Source: Mycobacterium lacus (GTDB lineage: Bacteria; Actinomycetota; Actinomycetes; Mycobacteriales; Mycobacteriaceae). Taken from it: DNA of 64,000 bases. Of this stretch, positions 49,305 to 57,943 are shown in pieces; position 1 is the stretch's first letter, and the number at the start of each line of letters is the position of its first letter. The translations under genes and the position numbers were made by a program. The notes below the pieces were generated by a model that saw nothing but the letters and a program-made list of their open reading frames with translations, ran no database searches and was not told where the DNA came from. The stretch lies in the NCBI RefSeq assembly GCF_010731535.1, contig NZ_AP022581.1, positions 558,001-622,000 on the forward strand, written 5' to 3'.

Positions 49305-50906
49305 ATGCTCATGACACGTAAGACAAGGTGGGCGGTCGCCGCGGGAACGGTGTTAATCCTGCTGACGGCCTGCTCGCCGGGCACGTCGGACTCGAACGCG
49401 CTGCATCTGGGCAAAGTGGACTTCACCACGCCGGCCGGGACGGCCTTGACCATTCCCCCGGACCAGCTGTTGGCCGCAACGGGCGGCGTGACGCCGGTGG
49501 CGTTCGGCAAGCCTGCGCACGGCAAGATGTCGTACGGCGCGAACGGTGCCATGATCTACACCCCCGACGCCGGCTTCACGGGGACCGATCAGCTGACTGT
49601 CACCGTCAGTCGCGCCGTCAAGCTCTACGCCGAGGATCAACTACCCCTGGCCACCATCGGCGGCGTCGCCATCAAGGCCAGTGCGCACGGGTCCGGGATC
49701 GCTGCGGTGCCGGGCAGCACCGATGAAATCTACGGCCTCACCGACCGCGGCCCCAATGTCGACGGGCGCACCCCCAACGAAAAGGTGATTCCGGTACCCG
49801 ACTACAACCCGCAGATAGCCAAGCTCAAACTGGCCGACGGCGTGGCGACGGTGGAGCGGACCATCACGCTGCACGGGCCGGATGGCACTCCCTTGGTCGG
49901 GCTCGTCGACCCGCACGCGAATACGGGCGAGGCGCTGGTGGACCTCAACGGCGCCCCACTGCCGCCTTCCGATTACGGCGTTGACACCGAGGGCTTGGCC
50001 GCCACGCCCGACGGCACCTTCTGGGTGTCCGACGAATACGGCCCGTACATCATCCATTTCGACGCCAAAGGCAAAGAGCTGGAACGCCTTTCGCCGTTCG
50101 ATGGGACGCTGCCCCGGGAATTGCCGCTACGCGCGCCCAATCAGGGGATGGAGGGGCTGACGATGACCCCTGACGGCAACACGTTGGTGGGGATCATGCA
50201 GTCGGCGATCCAGACGCCGGGCCTGCAAGGTGTCGCCAAGTCGGTACCGGTGACCCGCATCGTGACGATTAACCTCGTCGACCGCAACATCGTGCACGAG
50301 TATCTGTATCCGCTGGCCAATCCCCAGCAAACGAACGTCGCGGTTTCGGAGATCACCGCGCTAAGCGCGACCGAGTTCCTGATCGACGAGCGTGACAACA
50401 AGACCGCGCCCGACGGCGACAAGAAGATTTACCTGGCTGACATTGCCGGCGCCACCGACGTCGGCCCCCGTTCGACGGTGCCGGGGGCGTCCTATCAGCC
50501 CGACGCCGGTGGGCTGCTCGTCAACGGCGTCCCGCTCGAGACCCTGGTCGGTGTCGGTACCGACGCGGACGCCGTCGTCAGACTCAAGGCCGCCGGGATC
50601 ACCGTTGCCGCCAAGACGCTCAAGCTCGATCTGGGGGCGTTGGTGCGTTCGCTGAATGCCAAGGGCGACTTCTTCGGGCACGACAAGATCGAAGGCGTCA
50701 TCACGCCGGACGGCGGAAAGACGCTGATTGTCGCCAACGACAGCGATTTCGGGCTGGCCGGGCTGGCTTCCGCTGTTCCGCCCTTTCGGCTCAAGCCCAA
50801 GATGCTGCCCAACGGCGCACAGGACAGCGGCGAGATTCTGTCGGTAGACACGACCAAGTTGCCCGCCAAAACGGAACAGATGACGATACCGATCACGGTC
50901 GGCTGA
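49305..50906 (+). CDS. Lipoprotein with esterase-like phytase domain
   Basis: 533 residues. Signal RWAVAAGTVLILLTAC with lipobox Cys23, so it is exported and lipid-anchored. Residues about 60-110 form an Ig/cadherin-like strand set (MIYTPDAGFTGTDQLTVTVS). The rest is a beta-propeller of the esterase-like phytase family: YGLTDRGPNVDGRTPNEKVIPVPDYNPQIAKL, DTEGLAATPDGTFWVSDEYGPYIIHFD and QGMEGLTMTPDGNTLVGIMQS. These proteins are thought to act on phosphate or other esters outside the cell. Convergent with the next gene. Confidence 0.85.
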   Translation: MLMTRKTRWAVAAGTVLILLTACSPGTSDSNALHLGKVDFTTPAGTALTIPPDQLLAATGGVTPVAFGKPAHGKMSYGANGAMIYTPDAGFTGTDQLTVTVSRAVKLYAEDQLPLATIGGVAIKASAHGSGIAAVPGSTDEIYGLTDRGPNVDGRTPNEKVIPVPDYNPQIAKLKLADGVATVERTITLHGPDGTPLVGLVDPHANTGEALVDLNGAPLPPSDYGVDTEGLAATPDGTFWVSDEYGPYIIHFDAKGKELERLSPFDGTLPRELPLRAPNQGMEGLTMTPDGNTLVGIMQSAIQTPGLQGVAKSVPVTRIVTINLVDRNIVHEYLYPLANPQQTNVAVSEITALSATEFLIDERDNKTAPDGDKKIYLADIAGATDVGPRSTVPGASYQPDAGGLLVNGVPLETLVGVGTDADAVVRLKAAGITVAAKTLKLDLGALVRSLNAKGDFFGHDKIEGVITPDGGKTLIVANDSDFGLAGLASAVPPFRLKPKMLPNGAQDSGEILSVDTTKLPAKTEQMTIPITVG

Positions 50907-50910
50907 CCGC

Positions 50911-51423
50911 CTAGCCAGCGATCGGCGTCAGCCGGAAGACCCTGATCTCGCGGGGCGCGCAGCTCGCGCGGTAGCGCTCGTAGCCGGCGTAGAAGTCAGC
51001 CGCCGCGGCCCAGGCCGCGGCGCGGGCGGCGCCGGTGAGCAGCTCGGCCCGGTATTGCCTGGGTGGGCCCATGAACTCGACCGTGCATTCGGGGTGCGCC
51101 AGCAGGTTGGCACTCCAGGCCGGGTGGTTGGGGCGCCCGTAGTTGGACCCGATGGCCAGCAATCCGTTGGAGTCTTCGAGCAATGCCAGCGGCTGCGTGC
51201 GTGGCTGTCCGGACTTGGCGCCGGTCGTGGTGACGAGGCCGACCTTGTCGAATCCGGCCGAGCTCAGCCGGCCCCGTGTCAGAGGAATCACCACTTTGTC
51301 GATACGCGGGGCCAGGTGGAGTAGGAACTGATAGCCGATCGGAGTCATCATGAAGCGCTCGATGAGCGCCTCGTAGAGCCGCAGTCGCCGCCCGCGAACC
51401 GGGCTTTCCCGCCTAAGTGCCAC
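50911..51423 (-). CDS. F420-dependent nitroreductase-type protein (DDN/DUF385)
   Basis: 170 residues from GTG 51423. VGLVTTTGAKSGQPRTQPLALLEDSNGLLAIGSNYGRPNHPAWSANLLAHPECTVEF is the hallmark of deazaflavin-dependent nitroreductases, split-barrel proteins that bind F420. Divergent from the DUF427 gene with a 76-base shared gap. The natural substrate is unknown; quinones are candidates in this family. Confidence 0.88.
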   Translation of the reverse strand: MALRRESPVRGRRLRLYEALIERFMMTPIGYQFLLHLAPRIDKVVIPLTRGRLSSAGFDKVGLVTTTGAKSGQPRTQPLALLEDSNGLLAIGSNYGRPNHPAWSANLLAHPECTVEFMGPPRQYRAELLTGAARAAAWAAAADFYAGYERYRASCAPREIRVFRLTPIAG

Positions 51424-51499
51424 GGGTCGACGGTACTCGATAGGTTGGACGGGCGGGTGATCCGCTGCCGGCCCGGCCGCCAAGGACAGTAGGTGACAC

Positions 51500-52291
51500 A
51501 TGACGAACGACTACCCCCAGATGGCCGCCACGCGCGGAAGAATCGAGCCCGCCCCGCGCCGGGTCCGCGGCTTTCTCGCCGATGAGCTCGTCTTCGACAC
51601 CACCGCCGCGCGCTACGTGTGGGAGGTGCCGTACTACCCGCGGTACTACGTCCCGCTGTCCGCCGTGCGCACCGAGTTCCTGCGCGACGAAAACCATCCG
51701 CAGAAGCTGCAATTCGGCCCGTCGCGGCTGCACTCGTTGGTCGGTGCCGGCCAGGCCCATCCCGGCGCCGCACGCGTATTCGACGTCGACAGTGACAGTC
51801 CGGTCGCGGGCTTGGTGCGGTTCGAATGGGATCCGCTGCGGTGGTTCGAGGAGGACGAGCCGATCTACGGCCACCCGCGCAATCCGTATTCGCGGGTCGA
51901 CGCGCTGCGGTCGCACCGCCATGTCCGGGTGGAACTCGACGGCGTCGTGCTCGCCAACACCAGATCCCCGGTGTTGCTCTTCGAGACCGGTTTACCCACA
52001 AGGTATTACATCGATCCAACCGACATCGCGTTCGAGCACCTCGAACCTAGCTCCACGCAGACGCTGTGCCCGTATAAGGGCACGACGTCGGGTTACTGGT
52101 CGGTGCGTGCAGGTGAGGCCGTGCACCGCGACCTCGCGTGGACGTATCACTATCCGCTACCAGCCGTCGCCGCGATCGCCGGTCTGGTGGCGTTCTATAA
52201 CGAGGAGCTCGACATCATTGTCGACGGTGTCGCACTGCCTCGGCCGCGCACCCAGTTCAGCTACGCGGCGTCGCTTGACAACGGCCGGTGA
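51500..52291 (+). CDS. DUF427 protein, Rv1056-like
   Basis: 263 residues with two DUF427-like units: one around RRVRGFLADELVFDTTAARYVWEVPYYPRYYVP and a fuller one around VRVELDGVVLANTRSPVLLFETGLPTRYYI...CPYKGTTSGYWSVRAG...AWTYHYPLPAVAAIAGLVAFYNE. Matches Rv1056 and begins the Rv1056-Rv1063c-like block. Function unknown. Its last 35 bases overlap the end of the convergent P450 gene. Confidence 0.85.
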   Translation: MTNDYPQMAATRGRIEPAPRRVRGFLADELVFDTTAARYVWEVPYYPRYYVPLSAVRTEFLRDENHPQKLQFGPSRLHSLVGAGQAHPGAARVFDVDSDSPVAGLVRFEWDPLRWFEEDEPIYGHPRNPYSRVDALRSHRHVRVELDGVVLANTRSPVLLFETGLPTRYYIDPTDIAFEHLEPSSTQTLCPYKGTTSGYWSVRAGEAVHRDLAWTYHYPLPAVAAIAGLVAFYNEELDIIVDGVALPRPRTQFSYAASLDNGR

Positions 52292-53639
52292 CCACCAGCT
52301 CGACGTCGCGTCGCGGGACGACGGCGATGCCGCGCGGTACCGACCGGGGCGGGTTTTTGCGCCGCTCGGCCTGCGGCATGGACAGCACCACGGTGCGCAC
52401 CATCGTCCCGATCGCGATGGCCAGTTCATAGGTGGCAAATGCGGCTCCCAGACAACGGCGGTGGCCACCGCCGAATGGCAGGTATTCGAACGGGGCCGGG
52501 TTGTGATCGAGAAAGCGATCGGGATCGAACCGCTCCGGATCGGGCCAGACGCTAGCGCGGAAATGTATTGCGGGCACTGCGATTCCGACGACATCACCGG
52601 CTGAGAACTGGATACCGCCAATGGACCGCGGCTCGACCAGCTTGCGCAACACGATCGGTACCGCGGGATGCATCCGCAGTGTTTCCTTGATGATTGCCGA
52701 CAGATAGGGCAGTTTCGGCATCTCATGCGGCGCCGGATCGGTGGACAGCTCGTCGGCCAGCCGGGCGCGCACGCCGGTGTCGCGGTAAATGTGGTAGAGC
52801 GCCCACGCCAGGACGGCGGCGGTGGTGTCATGGCCGGCGATCACCATGGTCCGCAACTGCTGCAGCAAGTCGTCCTCATCGAAATAAGCTTCCGTATCAT
52901 CGGTTTCACACAACAGTTGGCTCAGGACGGCGTCGCGACCGGCGTACGGACACCGCCGGTCTTGCTCCATCTGGCCGAATAGCATGCTCTGGAATTGCGT
53001 TCGTAGGCGCACCAGTCGAGCCCAAGGGCCTAGGCCCGCAAAGTCTCTGCGCAGGGCCGGCAACAACATCAGTGGGGCGGTGTTGGCGTTCATCAGCTTC
53101 GTGACCACCTCGGCGTACTCGCCCGTGCGATCATGGCTCACCCCAAGCACCGTTTCGATGATGATCCGCAGTGTGATCGATTGCGCCGTGTGGTGCAGTG
53201 CCACCCGATCACCCGGACGCCAGGCAGCTATCTCGGCGAGCACCGCGGTCGCCATCGAGTCGGCCCGCTGGCGCAGGTGGGCTCCGTGAAAGGCGGGCGA
53301 CAGCAAGCGCCGCTGGCAGCGGTGCTGCTCACCCGAGGTCAAGATGACCGAGTTGGGCCCGACGATCGGTTCGATGGGATTGGGCGTTGGCGCGCACAGG
53401 GCCTCCCGCGGCGTGGTCAGAATGCGCCGGGAGTCCTCCGCGGTCGTGAAGAAATGCACCGGGCCCAGGCCCGGGAAGATCACCACGAATGGCTCTCGCT
53501 GGTCGGCTCGCTGGCGGAAGTAGGTCTCGGGATTCAGCCCGACGCGAACCGAGCGCAGCCAGTCCTCAAATCGGTGGCTTCGCACCCCCGCCGAAGCCTC
53601 AGGTGCAGACCGCCTCCCCGCCGTCTGTAGAGGACTCAT
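52257..53639 (-). CDS. Cytochrome P450
   Basis: 460 residues. Haem loop FGGGHRRCLG (Cys ligand) at about residue 390, I-helix AGHDTTAAVLAW near 270, ExxR in KETLRMHPAVPIVLRKL and a PERFDPDRF motif. The fold branch resembles the CYP135/CYP138-type mycobacterial P450s. With the monooxygenase and methyltransferase upstream on the same strand it forms a likely tailoring set. No ferredoxin is adjacent. Preceded by an AT-rich gap with a perfect palindrome. Confidence 0.9.
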   Translation of the reverse strand: MSPLQTAGRRSAPEASAGVRSHRFEDWLRSVRVGLNPETYFRQRADQREPFVVIFPGLGPVHFFTTAEDSRRILTTPREALCAPTPNPIEPIVGPNSVILTSGEQHRCQRRLLSPAFHGAHLRQRADSMATAVLAEIAAWRPGDRVALHHTAQSITLRIIIETVLGVSHDRTGEYAEVVTKLMNANTAPLMLLPALRRDFAGLGPWARLVRLRTQFQSMLFGQMEQDRRCPYAGRDAVLSQLLCETDDTEAYFDEDDLLQQLRTMVIAGHDTTAAVLAWALYHIYRDTGVRARLADELSTDPAPHEMPKLPYLSAIIKETLRMHPAVPIVLRKLVEPRSIGGIQFSAGDVVGIAVPAIHFRASVWPDPERFDPDRFLDHNPAPFEYLPFGGGHRRCLGAAFATYELAIAIGTMVRTVVLSMPQAERRKNPPRSVPRGIAVVPRRDVELVVTGRCQATPRS

Positions 53640-53749
53640 GACAACTAGTACGAACAGGCAAAGTAATTAGTTCAACAAAACATTTTGCGCGCATGTTGAA
53701 TAACTTAGATAAGTAAAGTGATAACGTATCACATTAGTTTGCTGATAAG
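53640..53749. promoter_or_regulatory. AT-rich gap with a 15-base palindrome upstream of the P450
   Basis: 110 bases, clearly poorer in GC than anything around it. GTGATA-ACG-TATCAC (53718-53732) is a perfect dyad, with CTGATAAGTCAGCAG just beside it. It lies between the monooxygenase stop and the P450 start, so it probably gives the P450 its own regulated promoter. Confidence 0.55.
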
Positions 53750-54973
53750 TCAGCAGACTCGATGCGGCGACGGGGCCGTTTCGAGTTCCTCCGCGATGCG
53801 CCTGGCAACGTGCTTGGACTGCTTGGCGACAAAACCCAGCAGCCCGGGACGCGACTGGAATCCGATGAACCGCAGGCCCGCGTCGGCGGGCGCCTCGCCG
53901 GCCGCCCTGGGCATCCCGCGCTCGTCGAGCACCCCGAGGTGCCCGACCAGGGGCTCCAGCCCGCGCAGATACCCGGTGGCACAGATGACCGCGTCGGGTG
54001 CAATCCGTCGCCCATCGACCAGCCAAGCGCAGTCACGGTCGAATCGCTCGACCGTGGGGACCACCTCGAACGAACCGTCGCGGATTGCCTGGATTACCTC
54101 CTTGTCGACGATTGCGGGTGCCCGGCCCAATCTGATCCCGCGCGTGAACACCCCCTCGGCGGGCACCGGTAATCCGAACGAGGAGAGGTCTCCGATGCTG
54201 ACCCGGCGTCCCAACGCGGCCAACGCGTCGGCGAGCCAGATAGGCGCGTGAAATAGCGGCGTCGCGATGAGATCGGACGGCAGCCCGCCCGGCAACGAGC
54301 GCAGCATGATGTTCGGCACGGTGCGTACCGCAAGCCAGGCGGTGGCGGCTCCACCGGTAGCCACGTCGTGGACGATCTCCATCGCCGACGAGCCGGCTCC
54401 CACGACCAGCACGCGTTTACCTTGGTAGGGCCCGGGATCGCGATAGGCCGACGAATGCAGCACCTGACCGGTGAAGCGATCGACGCCCGGCCACACCGGA
54501 ATTCGCGGTGTGTGTTCGTATCCGGTCGCGATCACCACTTGGCGACAGCCGATGTCGCCCGTCGTGGTGTGCAGCCACCAGCCGTCGTGGCCGCACGGTC
54601 CCGGGTCGATGCGGCGCACCTCGGTGTTGAGCCGCAATTCGATCCCGTCCTCGCGGGCGTGCCGGTCCAGGTGGTCGACGACCTGATCGCGTGTCGGAAA
54701 GACGGGTGTGCCTTTGGGATACGGCCGGTTGGGCAGGTGCGAGAACTGCTTGCAGGTATTGAGTTTCAGCCGGTTGTAGCATCCGCGCCAGGATGAGCCG
54801 ACCGCATCGGCCCGGTCGATCAGCAGCGGACGCAAGCCGCGGTCCCGCAGGCTAAGTGCCATCGAGATCCCCGCCGGGCCGGCGCCGACAACGACGACCT
54901 GATACTTCGATGCCCCGTTCTCGACCAGCCTAAGCGCACCCGCTCGCTTGCCCGACAGGGAATTTCGTTGCAT
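53750..54973 (-). CDS. Flavin-containing monooxygenase
   Basis: 407 residues from ATG 54973 (MQRNSLSGKRAG). FAD loop VVVGAGPAGISMALSL at about 27-42, the FMO/BVMO-type FTGQVLHSSAYRD, NADPH loop VLVVGAGSSAMEIVHDVA and an ATGY motif (VIATGYEHTPRIPVW; VICATGYLRGLEPL). It oxygenates nucleophilic or ketone substrates with NADPH and O2. Lies 11 bases behind the methyltransferase gene, so they are one operon. Confidence 0.88.
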   Translation of the reverse strand: MQRNSLSGKRAGALRLVENGASKYQVVVVGAGPAGISMALSLRDRGLRPLLIDRADAVGSSWRGCYNRLKLNTCKQFSHLPNRPYPKGTPVFPTRDQVVDHLDRHAREDGIELRLNTEVRRIDPGPCGHDGWWLHTTTGDIGCRQVVIATGYEHTPRIPVWPGVDRFTGQVLHSSAYRDPGPYQGKRVLVVGAGSSAMEIVHDVATGGAATAWLAVRTVPNIMLRSLPGGLPSDLIATPLFHAPIWLADALAALGRRVSIGDLSSFGLPVPAEGVFTRGIRLGRAPAIVDKEVIQAIRDGSFEVVPTVERFDRDCAWLVDGRRIAPDAVICATGYLRGLEPLVGHLGVLDERGMPRAAGEAPADAGLRFIGFQSRPGLLGFVAKQSKHVARRIAEELETAPSPHRVC

Positions 54974-54984
54974 AGCTTCCTTCC

Positions 54985-56145
54985 TCACCCGTCGATGGGC
55001 GGCAACCGGCCTGGTTTGTAGCCGAACACCGCCGAGGTGGGACCGATGAGGTGGCGTACCTTGACTCGGGTGAAACCACCCGCCCGAAGCAAGTCCGCGC
55101 ATGCGGTGGTGGAGGATTCGTAGCCTTCGCGCGATTCCAGCATGATGTTGAGGCTGGACAGCAGGCTTTGGTAGTTGTGGCGGCTTTGTCCGAGGCCGGG
55201 CCGGATCATCGCGTCGTAGACGATCACGGCCCCGCCCGCCGGGGCCGCGGCGTACGCCTTGGCGACCAGCTCTTGGCGAATCCGCCGGTTTCGCCCATGG
55301 AACACGTGGCCGAAGGAGATCACGTCGGCGCGTGGCAGCGGCACTTCAAGGAAGTCGCCCGCGACGAAGCTCAGTCTGTTTTCGAGTCCGAAGGACGTCA
55401 CGTACTCCCTGAATATCGGCCCCACGACCGGGAAGTCGAATCCTGTGCCGCGTAAATGCCGGTGGCTCAGTGCGACTCGCACAGGAAGCGCTCCCTGGGC
55501 GCAACCGATGTCGGCGAACGTGCGGAAGCGCTGCCACGGAAACCGGGCCGCCAGCAGCATCGCCTCGCCGGTCGATATGCCCGTCATCCCGGTCAGAAAG
55601 GCCTTGAGCGCCAATGGGTCACGATACATCGTGGCGAAGAACTCGTTGTCCCCACGTTCTTCTTGGGCCCCGGGGCGGCCGGTCCGCAACAGGTCGTCCA
55701 GGCCGGACCAAAGGTCGTACAAACGCTTGCTTGACAGCTCCATCAGCCCGCCGGCATAGCTCGGCTTGGCACGATCGAGGAACACGGCGCTACGGATCGT
55801 GTTGGTATACCGCCCCGCTCGGTCACGCCGCAGCAGTCTGGCGGCGACCAACGCGTCGAACGCGGTACCCGCGGCACGCGGATGCCATCCCAGCGCGTCG
55901 GCCAATTCCTGCTCGAACCTGGGTCCGTTGGCCAGCTCGGTGAAAAGACCCGAGTCGACCGCCGAAAGGACAAGGCGCGAAGACCAAAACGACATCCCCA
56001 TCTGCAGGATGTCCTGCGGGCCGCCGAACCGGCGCAACAGTGGGCCGAGGATCGGGTTCTGGAAGGCGCGCATCATGAGCCGCTCGCGCTGAATGTCGCG
56101 CCGGGGAGCGCCGATTCGGGCGGCGGGAGCTACGTCGAGCACCAT
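54985..56145 (-). CDS. SAM-dependent O-methyltransferase-type protein
   Basis: 386 residues from ATG 56145, behind a GGGGAGGGG. An N-terminal dimerisation winged helix (VLSAVDSGLFTELANGPRFEQELADALGWHPRAAGTAFDALVAARLL) is followed by the SAM fold with FADIGCAQGALPVRVAL, then RLSFVAGDFLEVPLPRADVISFGHVFHG and AGGAVIVYDAMI. This layout is that of plant-type and polyketide O-methyltransferases. The catalytic His is probably the one in FGHVFHG. First gene of the methyltransferase-monooxygenase pair. Confidence 0.85.
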   Translation of the reverse strand: MVLDVAPAARIGAPRRDIQRERLMMRAFQNPILGPLLRRFGGPQDILQMGMSFWSSRLVLSAVDSGLFTELANGPRFEQELADALGWHPRAAGTAFDALVAARLLRRDRAGRYTNTIRSAVFLDRAKPSYAGGLMELSSKRLYDLWSGLDDLLRTGRPGAQEERGDNEFFATMYRDPLALKAFLTGMTGISTGEAMLLAARFPWQRFRTFADIGCAQGALPVRVALSHRHLRGTGFDFPVVGPIFREYVTSFGLENRLSFVAGDFLEVPLPRADVISFGHVFHGRNRRIRQELVAKAYAAAPAGGAVIVYDAMIRPGLGQSRHNYQSLLSSLNIMLESREGYESSTTACADLLRAGGFTRVKVRHLIGPTSAVFGYKPGRLPPIDG

Positions 56146-56696
56146 CGCGTCACGGCCCCTCCCCTTGGCTTCCGACGTCGGGTACGTGTAATGACACGGT
56201 GGCGCGGGCCCGGTGGTTCACCGGGCGGCGATCTTCGCCGCACGCCGCGATCGCCGACCGGTTCGGCGTCGGCGAGGTCGACCTGCGAAACTGTTCAGAT
56301 ACGAACTCGCGCCATAGTGTGATATTTACCTCTTTCGGCACTGAATTATAAGAATTTCTTACCCAGCGGGCGCGGGGCATGCGTACCAGCCGTTAGCGGC
56401 GGTAGCTGAATCAACAGGCCAATATGTATCGATGAGTTTGCCCATGAACGACTCGCCGAATGGTGGATAAACACAGCCTGAGCGGAACCTAAGCCCCTAA
56501 CGTGATGTAGGTAACAACGCCGAATTCGAATTCTTTTCGCCTGAAATTCGGCCGCTAGACTCGTGTCAACAAAGCGATGAGAGCGCCTTCTGGTGCTGAA
56601 ATCCGGCCAATCCCGGGGCTATCGGGGTCGCACAGAGCCGCGCGACGCCTGCCGCCCGCGTGGAGGTTCGACGACACAGCAAAGGCGGTGGCCAGC
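56146..56696. other. Divergent intergenic region, methyltransferase / beta-propeller gene
   Basis: About 550 bases without a gene I can support. GCCCGGTG-GTT-CACCGGGC (56208-56226) is a perfect 8-base-arm palindrome 63 bases before the methyltransferase start and may be its operator or a leader hairpin. The middle (56310-56560) is AT-richer than the genome average, as expected for promoters. In H37Rv the Rv1057 promoter is under several stress regulators; I cannot place those sites here. Confidence 0.45.
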
Positions 56697-57845
56697 GTGA
56701 GCCCGCAGCGAGATGTGAACGGCCGCAAGGCCGCCCGTGACGACCACGACGAGCAGGCCTTCGAGATCCGCACCGCACCGGTGGTCCAGATTCCGGTGCA
56801 CAACGGTCCGATCAGCGGCATCGCCACCAGCTCCGACGGCGGCCGACTGATGGTCACCAACTACGGCCGCGACAGCGTGTCGGTCGTCGACACCGACACT
56901 TGCCGGGTCGTGGCGACCGTCGCCGACGTCGACGAACCCTTCGCGATCGCCGCGGGTCCCGCGGCAACCGACCGCGCCTATGTCAGCACCGTGTCGACGG
57001 CCTACGACGCGATCGATGTGATCGACCTGTCCACCAACGCGGTGATCGCGTCTCATCCGCTGGCGCTCAGCGTGAGCGACCTGGCGGTGAGCCCCGATGG
57101 AAAGTACGTGTACGCCAGCCGAAATGGCGTTCGAGCCGCCGACGTCGCGGTCCTTGACACCACGACCGGCCAGGTGCTCGACGTCGCAGAAACTTCCCGG
57201 GCTCCGGGCATCACCACGGAATGCGTGCGTGTCAGCCCCGACGGCGATCGCGTATACGTCGGCACCAACGGACCATCCGGCGGCCAGGTTGTCGTGATCG
57301 AAACCCGCGCGCCGTCCGGCCGTGACGGCCGCGCGCGTTGGCGCCGTAAGAAGGGCCCCGGTCGATCGGGGACGCCATGCGGGCGGACCGCCTTGAGCGT
57401 CGTCGACACCATCGAGATCGGTGCGGCGGTTCGCGACGTCGCGCTCAGCCCCGACGGTGCCGTGGCCTACGTCGCCAGTTGCGGTCCCGATCTCGGCGCA
57501 CTGGTCGACGTCATCGACACCCGCACCAAGGAGGTCACCGCCACTTGCAAGGTCGGCGAGGTCGGCGGTCTGCTCACCGGCCTGACGCTCAGCGCCGACG
57601 GCGACCGCGCTTACCTGGTCAGCCACGACTGCATCACCGTGCTGTGCACGCTCACCCACGACGTCATCGGTACGGTCCGGGTCGCCAAGCGGCCGTCGTG
57701 CGTGGTGGAAAGCCCGGACGGGCAATACCTGTACGTCGCCGACTACTCCGGCACGGTCACCGTGGCGCCGGTCGCCTCGACCATGGCGCCGGGGATCGAG
57801 TGGACCGTGCCTGAGCTGCCGCGGCGCGAGGCGGCACTGGTTTAG
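56697..57845 (+). CDS. Beta-propeller (YncE/lactonase-like) protein, Rv1057-like
   Basis: About 382 residues from GTG 56697 (GTG 56688 also possible); in H37Rv Rv1057 has about 393. Seven repeats of the type VSVVDTDTCRVVATVADVDEPFAIA ... VDVIDTRTKEVTATCKVGEVGGLLTGLTLSADGDRAYLVS mark a seven-bladed propeller. No signal peptide is seen. One blade is split by a basic Gly/Arg/Lys-rich insert of about 25 residues (SGRDGRARWRRKKGPGRSG), which would stick out as a loop. Role unknown; it opens the Rv1057-Rv1062 series. Confidence 0.85.
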   Translation: MSPQRDVNGRKAARDDHDEQAFEIRTAPVVQIPVHNGPISGIATSSDGGRLMVTNYGRDSVSVVDTDTCRVVATVADVDEPFAIAAGPAATDRAYVSTVSTAYDAIDVIDLSTNAVIASHPLALSVSDLAVSPDGKYVYASRNGVRAADVAVLDTTTGQVLDVAETSRAPGITTECVRVSPDGDRVYVGTNGPSGGQVVVIETRAPSGRDGRARWRRKKGPGRSGTPCGRTALSVVDTIEIGAAVRDVALSPDGAVAYVASCGPDLGALVDVIDTRTKEVTATCKVGEVGGLLTGLTLSADGDRAYLVSHDCITVLCTLTHDVIGTVRVAKRPSCVVESPDGQYLYVADYSGTVTVAPVASTMAPGIEWTVPELPRREAALV

Positions 57846-57943
57846 CTCGGGGGAGAAGTTTCTTACGGCACCGCGCGGCGATAGCATTCGCCCCACCGGC
57901 CCTTGAGGCGGTGCTGCGCCGAGATCCGTAAGGCGGTACATCG

